Numbered from the stretch's first letter, positions 1 to 8,558 are shown. The stretch: 64,000 nucleotides of DNA from Flagellimonas marinaquae (GCF_003992675.1 NZ_RZMZ01000004.1:7501-71500), one strand, 5' to 3'. Notes: generated by a model not told the origin, from the letters alone. Program-made: numbers and translations.

Positions 1-713
1 TTGGATACGATAATTTCCGGTCCCGTATTGTCGGAAATAAAGGCAACATCGAAGTTGGCAGTATTGTTGGCGAGATCTATCGCCTCAATCCTAAAGGAAT
101 TTTCTCCTTCGGATAATTCCAAGGTGTTAATGTTGAATTCAAAGACCTCATCCGAGAATTGTTGTAACAACTCATTGTTTAAAAAAACCTGTATTGTGCT
201 TAGGGCTTCGTTGTCGCTCACTTCAAAGGTCACGGTATTGGTATCTCCATTGATGATGGCTCCATTTTGAAGGGAAACATTGGAAATGGAGGGCAATTCA
301 TTGTCAATGTTGATGACCTGCTCTGCGGAACTTTGGTTACCGGAAGTATCTGTGGCGACAATTTTAAGGGTATAGTCCTGGAATTTGCCCGAACTCGGAA
401 TTTTCGAAGCGTATTCGGAAAGGTCGATAGTAATTTGGAAAGGTGCGGTTGTATCCTCGCCCACTTTTTGGTCGTTGATGAAGGCTTCCACCTTTGCTAC
501 GCCTCCCGCATCCTGTGCATTGATTTCAATAGTGATTTGATTGCTGAAAACCGGAGTTGACCCACTTGGTGAGCTATTGGCACCAGCAACAGCAAAATTT
601 ATAGTAGGTGCTATAACGTCGGGCTCCGGAGCAGGATCTTCGGAGTCTGATGAACATGAATATAAAATACTGAATGCAATAAGTAGAATAGAGGTAAGGC
701 GTAAAAGTTTCAT
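1..713 (-). CDS. Ig-like repeat lipoprotein, C-terminus outside window
   Basis: The reverse strand is open from an ATG at 713 to the window edge, 237 codons with no stop. The N-terminus MKLLRLTSILLIAFSILYSC is a lipoprotein signal with the lipidated Cys in an LYSC lipobox, followed by a Ser/Asp/Pro-rich tether. Two repeated segments of about 80-90 residues follow. Each has the look of a bacterial Ig-like fold, with phrases such as VEAFINDQKVGE and IQVFLNNELL that recur in Big-type domains flanked by V(S/A)xD turns. I infer an outer-membrane or periplasmic lipoprotein of adhesive or structural type. The function and total length cannot be seen because the gene is cut. The long forward-strand open frames here are shadows. 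Confidence 0.75.
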   Translation of the reverse strand, partial: MKLLRLTSILLIAFSILYSCSSDSEDPAPEPDVIAPTINFAVAGANSSPSGSTPVFSNQITIEINAQDAGGVAKVEAFINDQKVGEDTTAPFQITIDLSEYASKIPSSGKFQDYTLKIVATDTSGNQSSAEQVINIDNELPSISNVSLQNGAIINGDTNTVTFEVSDNEALSTIQVFLNNELLQQFSDEVFEFNINTLELSEGENSFRIEAIDLANNTANFDVAFISDNTGPEIIVS

Positions 714-837
714 ATTGTTAGTTTAGTTGTGGTAAAATAATGTTTTTTTTAAAAAGAGCAGGGTGCTTTTATCTTAAAAAGTAAGAAAAATCTGTAAATT
801 GTTGATTTTCAGAAATTGTAGGTTTCTAGAGCTATAA

Positions 838-1524
838 CTATACCAAATAGGCAATCCCGATTCCTAAGATAATCACAACTAATTTCCTCAGATTGAAGGC
901 ATGCCCTTGGGCACTTTCAAACAAAATAATGGTGGAAATATGGAAGAACACCCCAATGGTCAAAGCCGTTAATAGGTGCCCGTAGTCCCGTACCCATGGA
1001 ACGGTGGACAAATAACTACCCAAGGGGGTCATTAGGGAAAAGGCCCCAATAAATAACAATACGGTGCTCAACTTCATCTTGGAATTGATCAAAAAGATAC
1101 TCAGAATAATGGCGATGGGAATCTTGTGGATAATGATTCCATAAAGTATGGAGTCGTTATCGTGTATAGGTACACCTTCGACCAGGGCATGTACGGATAG
1201 ACTTAGGAACAAAAGTGTAGGAAACTTATTTTCCTTTAATTGAATGTGCATATGCCCATGTTCGGCTCCTTTGGAAAAGAACTCCAAAAAAACCTGTAAT
1301 AAAATCCCTCCCAAGATGTAAAGTGCTATTATTTTGGGATTGTGGCCGTGGTACACATCGGGTAGCAGTTCAAAAAAGGTAAGGGACAATAAAAAGGCGC
1401 CACTAAAGGCCAACAACAGTTTTATATTGTTACTGTTCTTCGGCTTTGCGACCCAAACGAACACAAAACCGAACCAAACGGCTAAAATGGGCACAATGTA
1501 GATAATGGCGGAAGGAAAATTCAT
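838..1524 (-). CDS. ZIP family metal transporter
   Basis: The product is 228 residues with about seven hydrophobic segments and the ZIP layout: three N-terminal helices, a His-rich cytosolic loop (HGHMH at about 89-93), then the paired metal-site helices. HALVEG at 112-117 matches the fourth ZIP helix (His112, Glu116). The fifth helix carries HKIP at 133-136, where the canonical second Glu of the binuclear site is missing. ZIP proteins move Zn2+, Fe2+ or other divalent cations towards the cytosol. The altered fifth helix argues for a single metal site but does not reveal the ion. The gene is divergent from the methyltransferase at 1581 and shares a 56-bp promoter region with it. Confidence 0.85.
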   Translation of the reverse strand: MNFPSAIIYIVPILAVWFGFVFVWVAKPKNSNNIKLLLAFSGAFLLSLTFFELLPDVYHGHNPKIIALYILGGILLQVFLEFFSKGAEHGHMHIQLKENKFPTLLFLSLSVHALVEGVPIHDNDSILYGIIIHKIPIAIILSIFLINSKMKLSTVLLFIGAFSLMTPLGSYLSTVPWVRDYGHLLTALTIGVFFHISTIILFESAQGHAFNLRKLVVIILGIGIAYLV

Positions 1525-1541
1525 ATCGGGAATTAAAGGGG

Positions 1542-1560
1542 CAAAAATAACCTATTTTTG
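1542..1560. promoter_or_regulatory. Back-to-back divergent -7 boxes (inverted repeat)
   Basis: CAAAAATA at 1542-1549 and TATTTTTG at 1553-1560 form a perfect 8-bp inverted repeat around ACC. Each arm matches the Bacteroidota -7 consensus TAnnTTTG, one reading towards the ZIP gene (ATG at 1524) and one towards the methyltransferase (ATG at 1581). No convincing TTG -33 element lies at the usual 17-23 bp, so the promoter call rests on the -7 boxes and their placement. Confidence 0.5.
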
Positions 1561-1580
1561 CGGAAAGATTTAAGGATAGT

Positions 1581-2747
1581 ATGACAGGGAATTTTAAAAT
1601 GATGGCAAAAACGCTCTACGGGTTCGAGCATATCTTGGCTAAGGAGCTTCGTAATTTGGGTGCTGGCCATGTTGAGGAAGGTGTTCGTAATGTTACTTTT
1701 GAAGGTGATACGGGTTTTATGTACAAGGCCAATCTGTGCCTTAGGACTGCTTTAAAAGTCTACAAACCCATCAAAACCTTTCAGGTGTTCAATGAAAAGG
1801 ATCTTTACAGACATATCCATGACATTGATTGGCCCTCTATTTTTGATGTGGAAAAGACTTTTGCCCTTGATAGTATCACTACTACGGAGGTCTTTGATAA
1901 TTCCATGTTCGTTTCCTTAAAAGCAAAGGATGCCATAGTGGACAAGTTTAGGGCTGTGGTGCGAGAGCGCCCCAACGTGAAGACCCAAGACCCCGATATT
2001 CGAATCAATATCCATATTTATAAGAATACCTGTACCGTTTCCCTAGACAGTTCGGGCAACTCCCTACATCAAAGAGGATACCGTATTTTGACGAACATAG
2101 CTCCTATCAACGAGGTGTTGGCTGCTGGTTTATTGCTCAAGAGCGGATGGGATGGTCAAACGGATTTCTTGGACCCCATGTGTGGGAGCGGGACTTTCTT
2201 GGTGGAAGCTGCCATGATTGCTTGTAATATTCCAGTGAACATCAATAGGGAATCCTACGCTTTTATGCACTGGAAGGATTATGATGCCGAATTGCACCAG
2301 AAAATAGTGGATGCCAGCTTAAAAAAGGTCAGGGAATTCCACCATAAGATCATAGGGTACGATAAGGCTCCTTCTGCGGTGCGAAAAACACAGGAAAATG
2401 TGGATCATGCCAATCTATCGGATTATATCGATGTGGAACGAAAGGACTTTTTTAGGACCGAGAAACCCGTGGAAGGTAAATTGCACATGGTCTTTAATCC
2501 GCCTTATGGCGAGCGTTTGCCCATTGAGATGGAGGAGTTTTACGCAAGGATAGGGGATACCTTAAAGCAAAATTACCCAGGGACCGAAGCATGGTTGATC
2601 ACTTCCAATCTAGAGGCGTTGAAACATGTGGGGTTAAAGACTTCCAAAAAAATCAAGGCCTTTAATGGGAAACTGGAAGCACGATTGGTAAAATATGATA
2701 TTTACGAGGGGAGCAAAAAGGATAAAAATCAGGACGGCAATCCGTAG
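1581..2747 (+). CDS. THUMP-domain class I SAM RNA methyltransferase (RlmL-type)
   Basis: The product is 388 residues. The N-terminal half (about 1-165) is a ferredoxin-like plus THUMP RNA-binding module. The C-terminal half is a Rossmann methyltransferase with the SAM loop DPMCGSGT at 198-205 and the catalytic NPPYGE motif at 306-311, the N(D)PPY signature of base-N-methylating enzymes. Length and architecture match the N-terminal methyltransferase of E. coli RlmL, which makes m2G2445 in 23S rRNA; the fused RlmK half is absent. Met7 or Met8 are alternative starts. A TATTTTTG box ends 20 bp upstream. Assignment to that exact guanine is by family; the methyltransferase class is certain. Confidence 0.9.
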   Translation: MTGNFKMMAKTLYGFEHILAKELRNLGAGHVEEGVRNVTFEGDTGFMYKANLCLRTALKVYKPIKTFQVFNEKDLYRHIHDIDWPSIFDVEKTFALDSITTTEVFDNSMFVSLKAKDAIVDKFRAVVRERPNVKTQDPDIRINIHIYKNTCTVSLDSSGNSLHQRGYRILTNIAPINEVLAAGLLLKSGWDGQTDFLDPMCGSGTFLVEAAMIACNIPVNINRESYAFMHWKDYDAELHQKIVDASLKKVREFHHKIIGYDKAPSAVRKTQENVDHANLSDYIDVERKDFFRTEKPVEGKLHMVFNPPYGERLPIEMEEFYARIGDTLKQNYPGTEAWLITSNLEALKHVGLKTSKKIKAFNGKLEARLVKYDIYEGSKKDKNQDGNP

Positions 2748-2860
2748 TTTTAAAGAAAAAGATTAGTCCATTATCCAAAAAAATAAAGGTAGGAAAAAGC
2801 AAAAGATTTGTTTAGATTTGGAAAGTGTTTAAAACACAGCTAACTAACTCAACCAAATTT

Positions 2861-2895
2861 GTAAAAGGAGCCCCACAAGGGTTCCTTTTACTTTT
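2861..2895. terminator. Terminator between convergent genes
   Basis: A 13-bp stem (2861-2873 with 2879-2891, one G-T wobble) closes a 5-nt loop and is followed on the forward strand by TTTT. It lies downstream of the methyltransferase and overlaps the stop codon of the convergent VOC gene, so it can end the rightward transcript. The opposite side has no clean T-run. Confidence 0.7.
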
Positions 2896-3226
2896 CGGAC
2901 CAAATGGCCAATTCATTTCCCGATGGGTCCATGAAATGGAAACGCTTCCCGCCCGGGAACCCAAAAATCTCTTTGCTGATGGCCCCTCCACTTTTAATTA
3001 CTTTTTCCTTAATCGTTTTAAGATTCCCATGATAAAGTACGACAAGGGCGCCATTCTTTATGGGTTCGGTGCTCAATTCAAAACCGCCAGTAATACCGGC
3101 CTCAGAAAATGAAACATAACTGGGACCATAATCCGTAAATTCCCATCCAAAAGCTTCACTGTAGAAATTTTTGGTCTGCCCTAAATCCGTTGATTTGAAC
3201 TCTATATAGTCAATGGGAGTTTTCAT
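2888..3226 (-). CDS. VOC (glyoxalase/bleomycin-resistance) family protein
   Basis: A 112-residue protein made of the two beta-alpha-beta-beta-beta units of the vicinal-oxygen-chelate fold. It opens with the typical FKSTDLGQTKNFYSEAFGWEF segment and closes with FHFMDPSGNELAIW. Family members are dimeric metal-dependent lyases, dioxygenases or binding proteins. A Glu in the C-terminal GNELAIW strand fits a metal ligand, but no substrate can be inferred. It lies one base downstream of the DUF6048 gene and probably shares its transcript. Confidence 0.85.
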   Translation of the reverse strand: MKTPIDYIEFKSTDLGQTKNFYSEAFGWEFTDYGPSYVSFSEAGITGGFELSTEPIKNGALVVLYHGNLKTIKEKVIKSGGAISKEIFGFPGGKRFHFMDPSGNELAIWSEK

Positions 3227-3227
3227 C

Positions 3228-3983
3228 TTACTGCTCGGCTTCTGGTTGCTTCTTTTTCGATTTTTTGTAGAGGGGGATAAAGTAGGAGATGGAGTAGTTA
3301 TAGTTCACCCCAAAATTACTTCCATCAGTCACTTTGTTGAATCCTGGAATCCAAAGATTGGGAAATTGCTCATCTTCTGTATTGGTGATCAAAAATCCCA
3401 GTCGTGCGCTCATACCCACAAAAATATTGGCAAAAAGCTCCACTTTTGCACCGACAACAAATTCCAACCATGAGGCTGAAAGTCCGCTGAACTCACGGTT
3501 CGGATTTTCTCCCGGTAAAAATTCCTCGTTGAAAAATTGATTGGTCTCGTACAGACTGTAATCATTCAGGGTTTGGGTGAAACTGGCGAAGGCATACCTA
3601 CCTCCAATGGTAATGGCGTTGTTCATCCCATACCAATTGGTGTAGGTGTTGACGTCCACCCCTGCCTTAATGTAACTCCCTGAGGTCTCATAGTCATACA
3701 ACAGTGTGTTGAGCAAAGTTTCGTCCTGCTTTTTGGTCTCGTTTCCAATTTCGGCCGCGAGATACAATTTTTGCGTTAGCCGATAATCGCCCACCAGTTC
3801 CAGTCCGGTGTAATCTTCATCTGCGAAGGAAAGTATGAGCTTACTGATATCGGCACCCACGCGAAGTCCATATTTTTCCTTGTACTCCACCGTATCCTTT
3901 TGCGAAAGATTGATGGGTTCGCTCTGCGCCCATGTAAAAAAAGGCATGAGGCCGATTAAAATGCTAGTGAAATATTTTGACAT
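3228..3983 (-). CDS. DUF6048 family outer-membrane beta-barrel protein
   Basis: The frame opens at 4019, but the Met at 3983 starts a clean signal peptide (MSKYFTSILIGLMPFFTWAQ), so I take 3983, giving 251 residues. The mature part is rich in alternating hydrophobic/aromatic strands (LYLAAEIGNE, AITIGGRYAFASF, IFVGMSARLGFLI), ends with a strand and a short Lys-rich tail, and looks like a small beta-barrel. DUF6048 proteins are recurrent in Flavobacteriia and have no known function. It overlaps the upstream DUF6452 gene by 20 bp, suggesting translational coupling. A role in the outer membrane is inferred from fold only. Confidence 0.8.
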   Translation of the reverse strand: MSKYFTSILIGLMPFFTWAQSEPINLSQKDTVEYKEKYGLRVGADISKLILSFADEDYTGLELVGDYRLTQKLYLAAEIGNETKKQDETLLNTLLYDYETSGSYIKAGVDVNTYTNWYGMNNAITIGGRYAFASFTQTLNDYSLYETNQFFNEEFLPGENPNREFSGLSASWLEFVVGAKVELFANIFVGMSARLGFLITNTEDEQFPNLWIPGFNKVTDGSNFGVNYNYSISYFIPLYKKSKKKQPEAEQ

Positions 3984-4482
3984 GGATGTTATCGGTATTT
4001 TCGACATTGGGTTGAACAACCTTGATATCTTGAATCCAGTTTTCGGTTCCCTCGGTAAGGGTAACTGAAATGTTATTGTAATTGGTCACAAATCCACAGG
4101 CCCTTGATATGAAGGCTTCCTCAAGTTCATAGGAAATGGTCAGGGTATCGATATTCCCGATTTCCTCATCGGTTTCATCATCGTCATCCGAGCCCGAAAT
4201 AATCTGGTACATCGTGGTAACGGCATTGCTCCGCAATGGTACTTGCAGTGAATCTGGTGAATTGGATCGGTCCCCAAAGGTTGAATTGGTTAGTACGCTA
4301 TCGATATCCATATTTATGATTCGAATGGAGGGTACGGCCTTCGCCTCTGTTGTATCGTTCACATCAAAAAAGCCCAAGACCAATAAGGGGGTATCGCCAT
4401 CAACGCAGATATCGTCCTTTTCGCAGGAAGATACCCAGTAAAATAGAGCGGTGATAAGTAGGGTGGGGATTAGTTTTTTCAT
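3964..4482 (-). CDS. DUF6452 family lipoprotein-like protein
   Basis: A 172-residue exported protein. The signal segment MKKLIPTLLITALFYWVSSC ends in a lipobox-like SSC, so the mature protein is probably lipidated, and Asp/Glu-rich sequence follows. An acidic stretch (GSDDDDETDEE) lies mid-protein and two cysteines (Cys28 region and ISRACGF) may form a disulfide. DUF6452 genes are typically found beside DUF6048 and rlmD, as here. No function is known. The overlap with DUF6048 and shared strand suggest the two exported proteins are made together, perhaps as a barrel and its lipoprotein partner; that is inference. Confidence 0.75.
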   Translation of the reverse strand: MKKLIPTLLITALFYWVSSCEKDDICVDGDTPLLVLGFFDVNDTTEAKAVPSIRIINMDIDSVLTNSTFGDRSNSPDSLQVPLRSNAVTTMYQIISGSDDDDETDEEIGNIDTLTISYELEEAFISRACGFVTNYNNISVTLTEGTENWIQDIKVVQPNVENTDNIHVKIFH

Positions 4483-4512
4483 TCCGTTTACCTAAGGGTT
4501 TATGTTCAAACG

Positions 4513-5925
4513 CTAGACCCGTTTTTCCAAAAGTACAACATTTTCAACGTGGTGGGTTTGTGGGAACATATCCACCGGTTGCACTTTGGCCACTTTATAT
4601 TTTTCCTTCATAAGGGCCAAGTCCCTTGCTTGTGTGGCACTATTGCAGCTTACGTAGACAATCTTTGGCGGGGCCACTTGCAATAATTGCTCTACCACTT
4701 GTTTGTGCATACCATCCCTTGGTGGGTCGGTGATGATGATATCCGGCTGGCCGTGGGCCTTGATAAAATCATCATTGAATACATTTTTCATGTCCCCGAC
4801 AAAAAATTCCACGTTTGAAATTTGGTTGTGTACTGCATTGGCCTTTGCATCGGCAATAGCTTCGGGAACAGATTCGACCCCAATGACCTTTTTGGCATCT
4901 TTCGCTACAAACTGGGCAATGGTGCCTGTTCCTGTATATAGATCATATACCAGTTCATTTCCTGATAGTCCGGCAAAATCCCTTGTTACTTTATAAAGCT
5001 CGTAGGCTTGGGCCGAGTTGGTCTGGTAGAAGGATTTTGCGTTGATCTTGAATTGTAAACCTTCCATTTCCTCGAAGATATGGTCGCGCCCCGCAAAACA
5101 GATTACCTCCTGGTCATAAATAGTATCATTCGCTTTGGAATTGATGACATACAGTAGGGAGGTGATTTCTGGAAAGGTAACTTTTAGATGATTTAGCAAC
5201 AGCTCTCGGTACTCCTTGTGCTCCTCGAAGAATTGGATAAGTACCATAATTTCGCCAGTGGAGGAGGTACGAATCATCAAAGTCCTTAGCAGCCCTTCCT
5301 GTTTTCTCGGATTGAAAAAACTTAGCCCATTTTTATTGGCAAACTGTTTTGTTTCCAAACGGATGGCATTGGAGGGGTCTTCTTGTAAGTGGCACTTTTT
5401 GATGTCCAAAATCTTGTCCCACATCCCTGGGATATGGAATCCAAGCGCATTTCTATCATCGATATCTTTGTCGGAATCAATTTCTTTCTGGGTCAACCAT
5501 CGACTGTCCGAAAAGGAAAACTCCATTTTGTTTCGATAAAAGTATTGTTCCTTGGAGCCCAAAATGAGATTGGTCTCTGGCAATTCCAAGTTACCGATGC
5601 GCTTCAGGTTATTTTCCACCTCTTTTTGCTTAAAATAGAGTTGGTGCTCATAGCCCATGTGCTGCCATTTGCAGCCCCCGCAAGTACCAAAATGTTGGCA
5701 TACTGGTTCCGTTCTTCTATCGGAAAGGGTGTGGAATTTGGTGGCAACCCCCTCAAAATAGGCTTTTCGTTTTTTGGTGGTCATTACATCCACTACATCC
5801 CCGGGTACGGCATTGCTCAGGAAAATTACTCGTCCATCAGGGGCTTTCCCCACCGACTTTCCTTTTGCTCCCGCATCGATAACGGTTACGTTTTCAAACG
5901 TTTTTCTCCTTCTGTTTTTACGCAT
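4513..5925 (-). CDS. rlmD: 23S rRNA (uracil-1939-C5)-methyltransferase RlmD
   Basis: 470 residues. A TRAM RNA-binding domain (about 8-65) is followed by an iron-sulfur cysteine set (Cys76, Cys82, Cys85 and probably Cys178), a central domain, and a C-terminal SAM methyltransferase with DLYTGTG, the TDPPRDGMH motif and the nucleophile Cys427 in VSCNSATQARDL. This is the RumA/RlmD plan that forms m5U1939 in 23S rRNA with a [4Fe-4S] cluster. Bacteroidota often carry one enzyme of this family, so specificity for a second uracil cannot be excluded. The TACTTTTG box ends only 4 bp before the ATG. Confidence 0.92.
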   Translation of the reverse strand: MRKNRRRKTFENVTVIDAGAKGKSVGKAPDGRVIFLSNAVPGDVVDVMTTKKRKAYFEGVATKFHTLSDRRTEPVCQHFGTCGGCKWQHMGYEHQLYFKQKEVENNLKRIGNLELPETNLILGSKEQYFYRNKMEFSFSDSRWLTQKEIDSDKDIDDRNALGFHIPGMWDKILDIKKCHLQEDPSNAIRLETKQFANKNGLSFFNPRKQEGLLRTLMIRTSSTGEIMVLIQFFEEHKEYRELLLNHLKVTFPEITSLLYVINSKANDTIYDQEVICFAGRDHIFEEMEGLQFKINAKSFYQTNSAQAYELYKVTRDFAGLSGNELVYDLYTGTGTIAQFVAKDAKKVIGVESVPEAIADAKANAVHNQISNVEFFVGDMKNVFNDDFIKAHGQPDIIITDPPRDGMHKQVVEQLLQVAPPKIVYVSCNSATQARDLALMKEKYKVAKVQPVDMFPQTHHVENVVLLEKRV

Positions 5926-5929
5926 GGCA

Positions 5930-5937
5930 CAAAAGTA
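5930..5937 (-). promoter_or_regulatory. -7 box abutting the rlmD start
   Basis: On the reverse strand TACTTTTG (TAnnTTTG consensus) is separated from the rlmD ATG (5925) by only TGCC. Transcription usually begins a few bases after this box, so the message would be leaderless or nearly so. No TTG -33 match was found at 17-23 bp. Confidence 0.5.
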
Positions 5938-6159
5938 AGTTCTTTTTGGTATTTCGGGGAACGCAGCTTCTTAAATTGCATCTAAACTTTTGGTTGTTAC
6001 AGCGGGAAAGGCATGACGAAAATTATATTTTCATCAATTAATTTGTAATTTGCGGGCACTCCAAGGGATGATTTCTCTCCCACGCTGCTTTTTCGAGACT
6101 TCGAAAGAATAAAGGTACAGTAGGAATGGTTATTTTATCAATTTTAATCATTTAATGAA

Positions 6160-7443
6160 ATGGCTGTTTTAGAGCATTTAACATCGCAGCAAGCGATAGA
6201 TTTGGAAAACAAGTACGGAGCGCACAACTATCACCCATTACCCGTGGTCCTGAGCAAAGGCGATGGGGTCCATGTATGGGATGTGGAAGGAAAGCAATAT
6301 TACGACTTCCTCTCCGCGTATTCTGCCGTAAACCAGGGGCACTGTCACCCCAAAATTATTGGCGCCATGATGGAGCAGGCAAAAACCTTGACCTTGACTT
6401 CGCGCGCATTTTACAACGATATGTTGGGGAAATTTGAGAAATACGCTACGGAGACTTTTAATTTTGACAAGTTGTTGCCCATGAACACGGGTGCCGAAGC
6501 GGTTGAAACTGCACTGAAAATCTGTAGGAGATGGGCATACGGCAAAAAAGGAATTCCGGAAAACCAAGCGCAGATTATTGTTTGTGAGAATAATTTCCAC
6601 GGCAGAACCACTACCATTATTTCTTTTTCCAATGATGAAGTGGCCCGAGATAATTATGGTCCTTACACCGAAGGTTTTATCAGAATCGAGTATGATAATT
6701 TGACCGCTTTGGAGAACGCCCTTAAAAGCAACCCCCATGTGGCCGGTTTCCTGGTCGAGCCGATACAGGGCGAAGCTGGGGTTTATGTGCCCTCCGAAGG
6801 ATATTTGAAAGGGGCCAAGGCGCTTTGCGAAAAATACAATGTGCTTTTTATTGCGGATGAAGTGCAAACGGGCATTGCCAGAACGGGACGTTTGCTCGCC
6901 ACCTGTGGGAATTGCAGCTGTGCAGATAAAAACTGTAGTGGCACACCAGAAGTAAAGCCCGATATTTTGATTTTGGGCAAGGCCCTTTCTGGAGGTGTTT
7001 ATCCGGTTTCGGCGGTTTTGGCCAACGACCCCATTATGGAAGTAATCACACCAGGGAGCCACGGAAGTACCTTTGGTGGGAATCCTGTAGCGGCAGCTGT
7101 TGGCATGGCCGCTTTGGAAGTGGTCAAAGAAGAAAAACTGGCCGAGAATGCAGAAGTATTAGGTGAGCTTTTTCGAGAGGAACTAAATAAGTTTATACCC
7201 CAATGCGATTTGGTGGTGAAGGTTCGCGGGCGCGGGCTGCTCAACGCCATCGTCATCAACGATACCGAGGACAGCTCCACGGCATGGGATATTTGCATGG
7301 CACTCAAGGAAAACGGCCTATTGGCAAAACCGACCCATGGAAACATTATCCGGTTTGCACCACCTTTGGTGATGAACCGTGAACAATTGCTGGATTGCGT
7401 GTCCATTATTATTGAGACATTGCGCCAGTTTAAGAAAAAATAA
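6160..7443 (+). CDS. rocD: Ornithine--oxo-acid transaminase
   Basis: 427 residues, a class-III PLP aminotransferase. The N-terminus (EHLTSQQAIDLENKYGAHNYHPLPVV) is diagnostic for ornithine aminotransferase, and the PLP lysine is Lys274 in LILGKALSGG. NTGAEAVETALK and GEAGVYVPSEGY bind cofactor and substrate. It converts ornithine plus 2-oxoglutarate to glutamate semialdehyde plus glutamate in arginine/proline metabolism. Oddly, the loop before the PLP lysine carries four cysteines (249, 252, 254, 259; C-x2-C-x-C-x4-C) which I do not expect in the classical mitochondrial or Bacillus enzymes. The 234-bp upstream region is divergent with rlmD. Confidence 0.93.
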   Translation: MAVLEHLTSQQAIDLENKYGAHNYHPLPVVLSKGDGVHVWDVEGKQYYDFLSAYSAVNQGHCHPKIIGAMMEQAKTLTLTSRAFYNDMLGKFEKYATETFNFDKLLPMNTGAEAVETALKICRRWAYGKKGIPENQAQIIVCENNFHGRTTTIISFSNDEVARDNYGPYTEGFIRIEYDNLTALENALKSNPHVAGFLVEPIQGEAGVYVPSEGYLKGAKALCEKYNVLFIADEVQTGIARTGRLLATCGNCSCADKNCSGTPEVKPDILILGKALSGGVYPVSAVLANDPIMEVITPGSHGSTFGGNPVAAAVGMAALEVVKEEKLAENAEVLGELFREELNKFIPQCDLVVKVRGRGLLNAIVINDTEDSSTAWDICMALKENGLLAKPTHGNIIRFAPPLVMNREQLLDCVSIIIETLRQFKKK

Positions 7444-8499
7444 TTATTGGCAAACAGCAGCTTCCATCAAACGAAGCTGCTTTTTGTAGGCATTGAATCG
7501 GGCCAAGATACCAATGGGAAGCGTTCCATTCTGTGGAATGTGCCCAAAACTCATTCCGTAAACTGCGGGTATGCCCAAGGGGGCAAGCCTGTCTGTAATC
7601 ACCTCTTTTAGCGTAAAATTATCGGTGGTCCGTTTGCGGTCGCAACCCTTGCATACCCCAAATATGATTCCCTTAGCTTTTACAAAGGATTCCACTTGAG
7701 TGAGTTGTGTGAGCATACGATCCATACGATATGGAGCTTCTTCCACGTCCTCCAAAAAAACAATACGGTCGGTAAAGTCAATTTCATAAGGGGTTCCTAT
7801 CATGGCCGTAACCAGCGATAAACTTCCGCCAACAAGCTCTCCTTCTGCCATTCCAGGTGTAATGGTGTACCGATAATACTCGCTGTTTCGGTACTGTTTG
7901 GGGTCTTCCAGAATGGCATTTTTAATGGGAAGCATCTCTTGGGGTTCCATTAAAACTTTTTTGAAATAGGATTGGCTATATTCATCGTCCAATGTTTTGC
8001 CCACGGGTCCATGAAAGCAAACAAGTCCCGTCTTTTTATAAAAGGTGTTGATAAGGGCAGTGATATCGCTAAAGCCAATAAATGCCTTGGGGTTGTTTGC
8101 AATGGTCTCGTAGTCCAATAGATCCAAAATTCGGGTGCAGCCATAACCGCCACGAGCGCAAAGAATACCATCGATGTCCGGATTGGCAAACATCTCGTTG
8201 ATGTCCTTTGCCCGTTCTTCATCCGTATTGCTAAAATATCCGTGATTGCCTTCTATCCGGTCTGTATAAAAAGCCTTGAACCCCATTTTTTTCAGGGTGT
8301 CCACTGCAAGATAAATGGACTCTGTATCCAAAGCAAACCCAGGAGCTACCAAGCCAATAGTATCTCCCATTTGTAAGCGTTTGGGTTTTATTTTAGGTAT
8401 GGGTTGGACGGTGGAAGCATTGCTCCATCCAATTTGGTGCAAAAGGGTCGCCGCACCAAGAGCGGTAGCCGATTTTAGAAAACTTCTTCTTTTGGACAT
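7444..8499 (-). CDS. S66 family LD-carboxypeptidase (LdcA-like), Tat-exported
   Basis: 351 residues. The N-terminus SKRRSFLKSATALGAA is a twin-arginine signal (RRSFLK), so the protein is exported folded. The two S66 domains follow, with nucleophile Ser144 in GFSDITAL, an ARGGYG motif at about 115-120, and the C-terminal GHIPQNGTLPIG block carrying the catalytic His. LD-carboxypeptidases trim the terminal D-Ala from muropeptide tetrapeptides for wall recycling; an exported form would act on periplasmic peptidoglycan. Its stop codon directly abuts that of convergent rocD (TAA then TTA), and its final codons contain the rocD terminator. A TATCTTTG box lies at 8520-8527. Confidence 0.88.
   Translation of the reverse strand: MSKRRSFLKSATALGAATLLHQIGWSNASTVQPIPKIKPKRLQMGDTIGLVAPGFALDTESIYLAVDTLKKMGFKAFYTDRIEGNHGYFSNTDEERAKDINEMFANPDIDGILCARGGYGCTRILDLLDYETIANNPKAFIGFSDITALINTFYKKTGLVCFHGPVGKTLDDEYSQSYFKKVLMEPQEMLPIKNAILEDPKQYRNSEYYRYTITPGMAEGELVGGSLSLVTAMIGTPYEIDFTDRIVFLEDVEEAPYRMDRMLTQLTQVESFVKAKGIIFGVCKGCDRKRTTDNFTLKEVITDRLAPLGIPAVYGMSFGHIPQNGTLPIGILARFNAYKKQLRLMEAAVCQ
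7456..7485 (+). terminator. rocD terminator inside the convergent gene
   Basis: AGCAGCTTC (7456-7464) pairs perfectly with GAAGCTGCT (7473-7481) across an 8-nt loop and runs into TTTTT. It terminates rightward transcription from rocD. On the other strand the same bases encode residues of the last dozen codons of the LD-carboxypeptidase, and there is no T-run that way, so it is one-directional. Confidence 0.8.
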
Positions 8500-8558
8500 T
8501 TATATGGGATTAGGCACCACAAAGATAAAAATCCAAATAGTAAGGTGGTAAAAATGGT

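Noticed and set aside
2825..2837. GTGTTTAAAACAC palindrome
   Set aside because: Short, AT-rich, and just before a genuine terminator; no operator family matches.
6238..7062. Long open frame antisense to rocD
   Set aside because: It lies wholly within a well-conserved aminotransferase and its translation has no recognisable domain or signal; it reflects codon composition.
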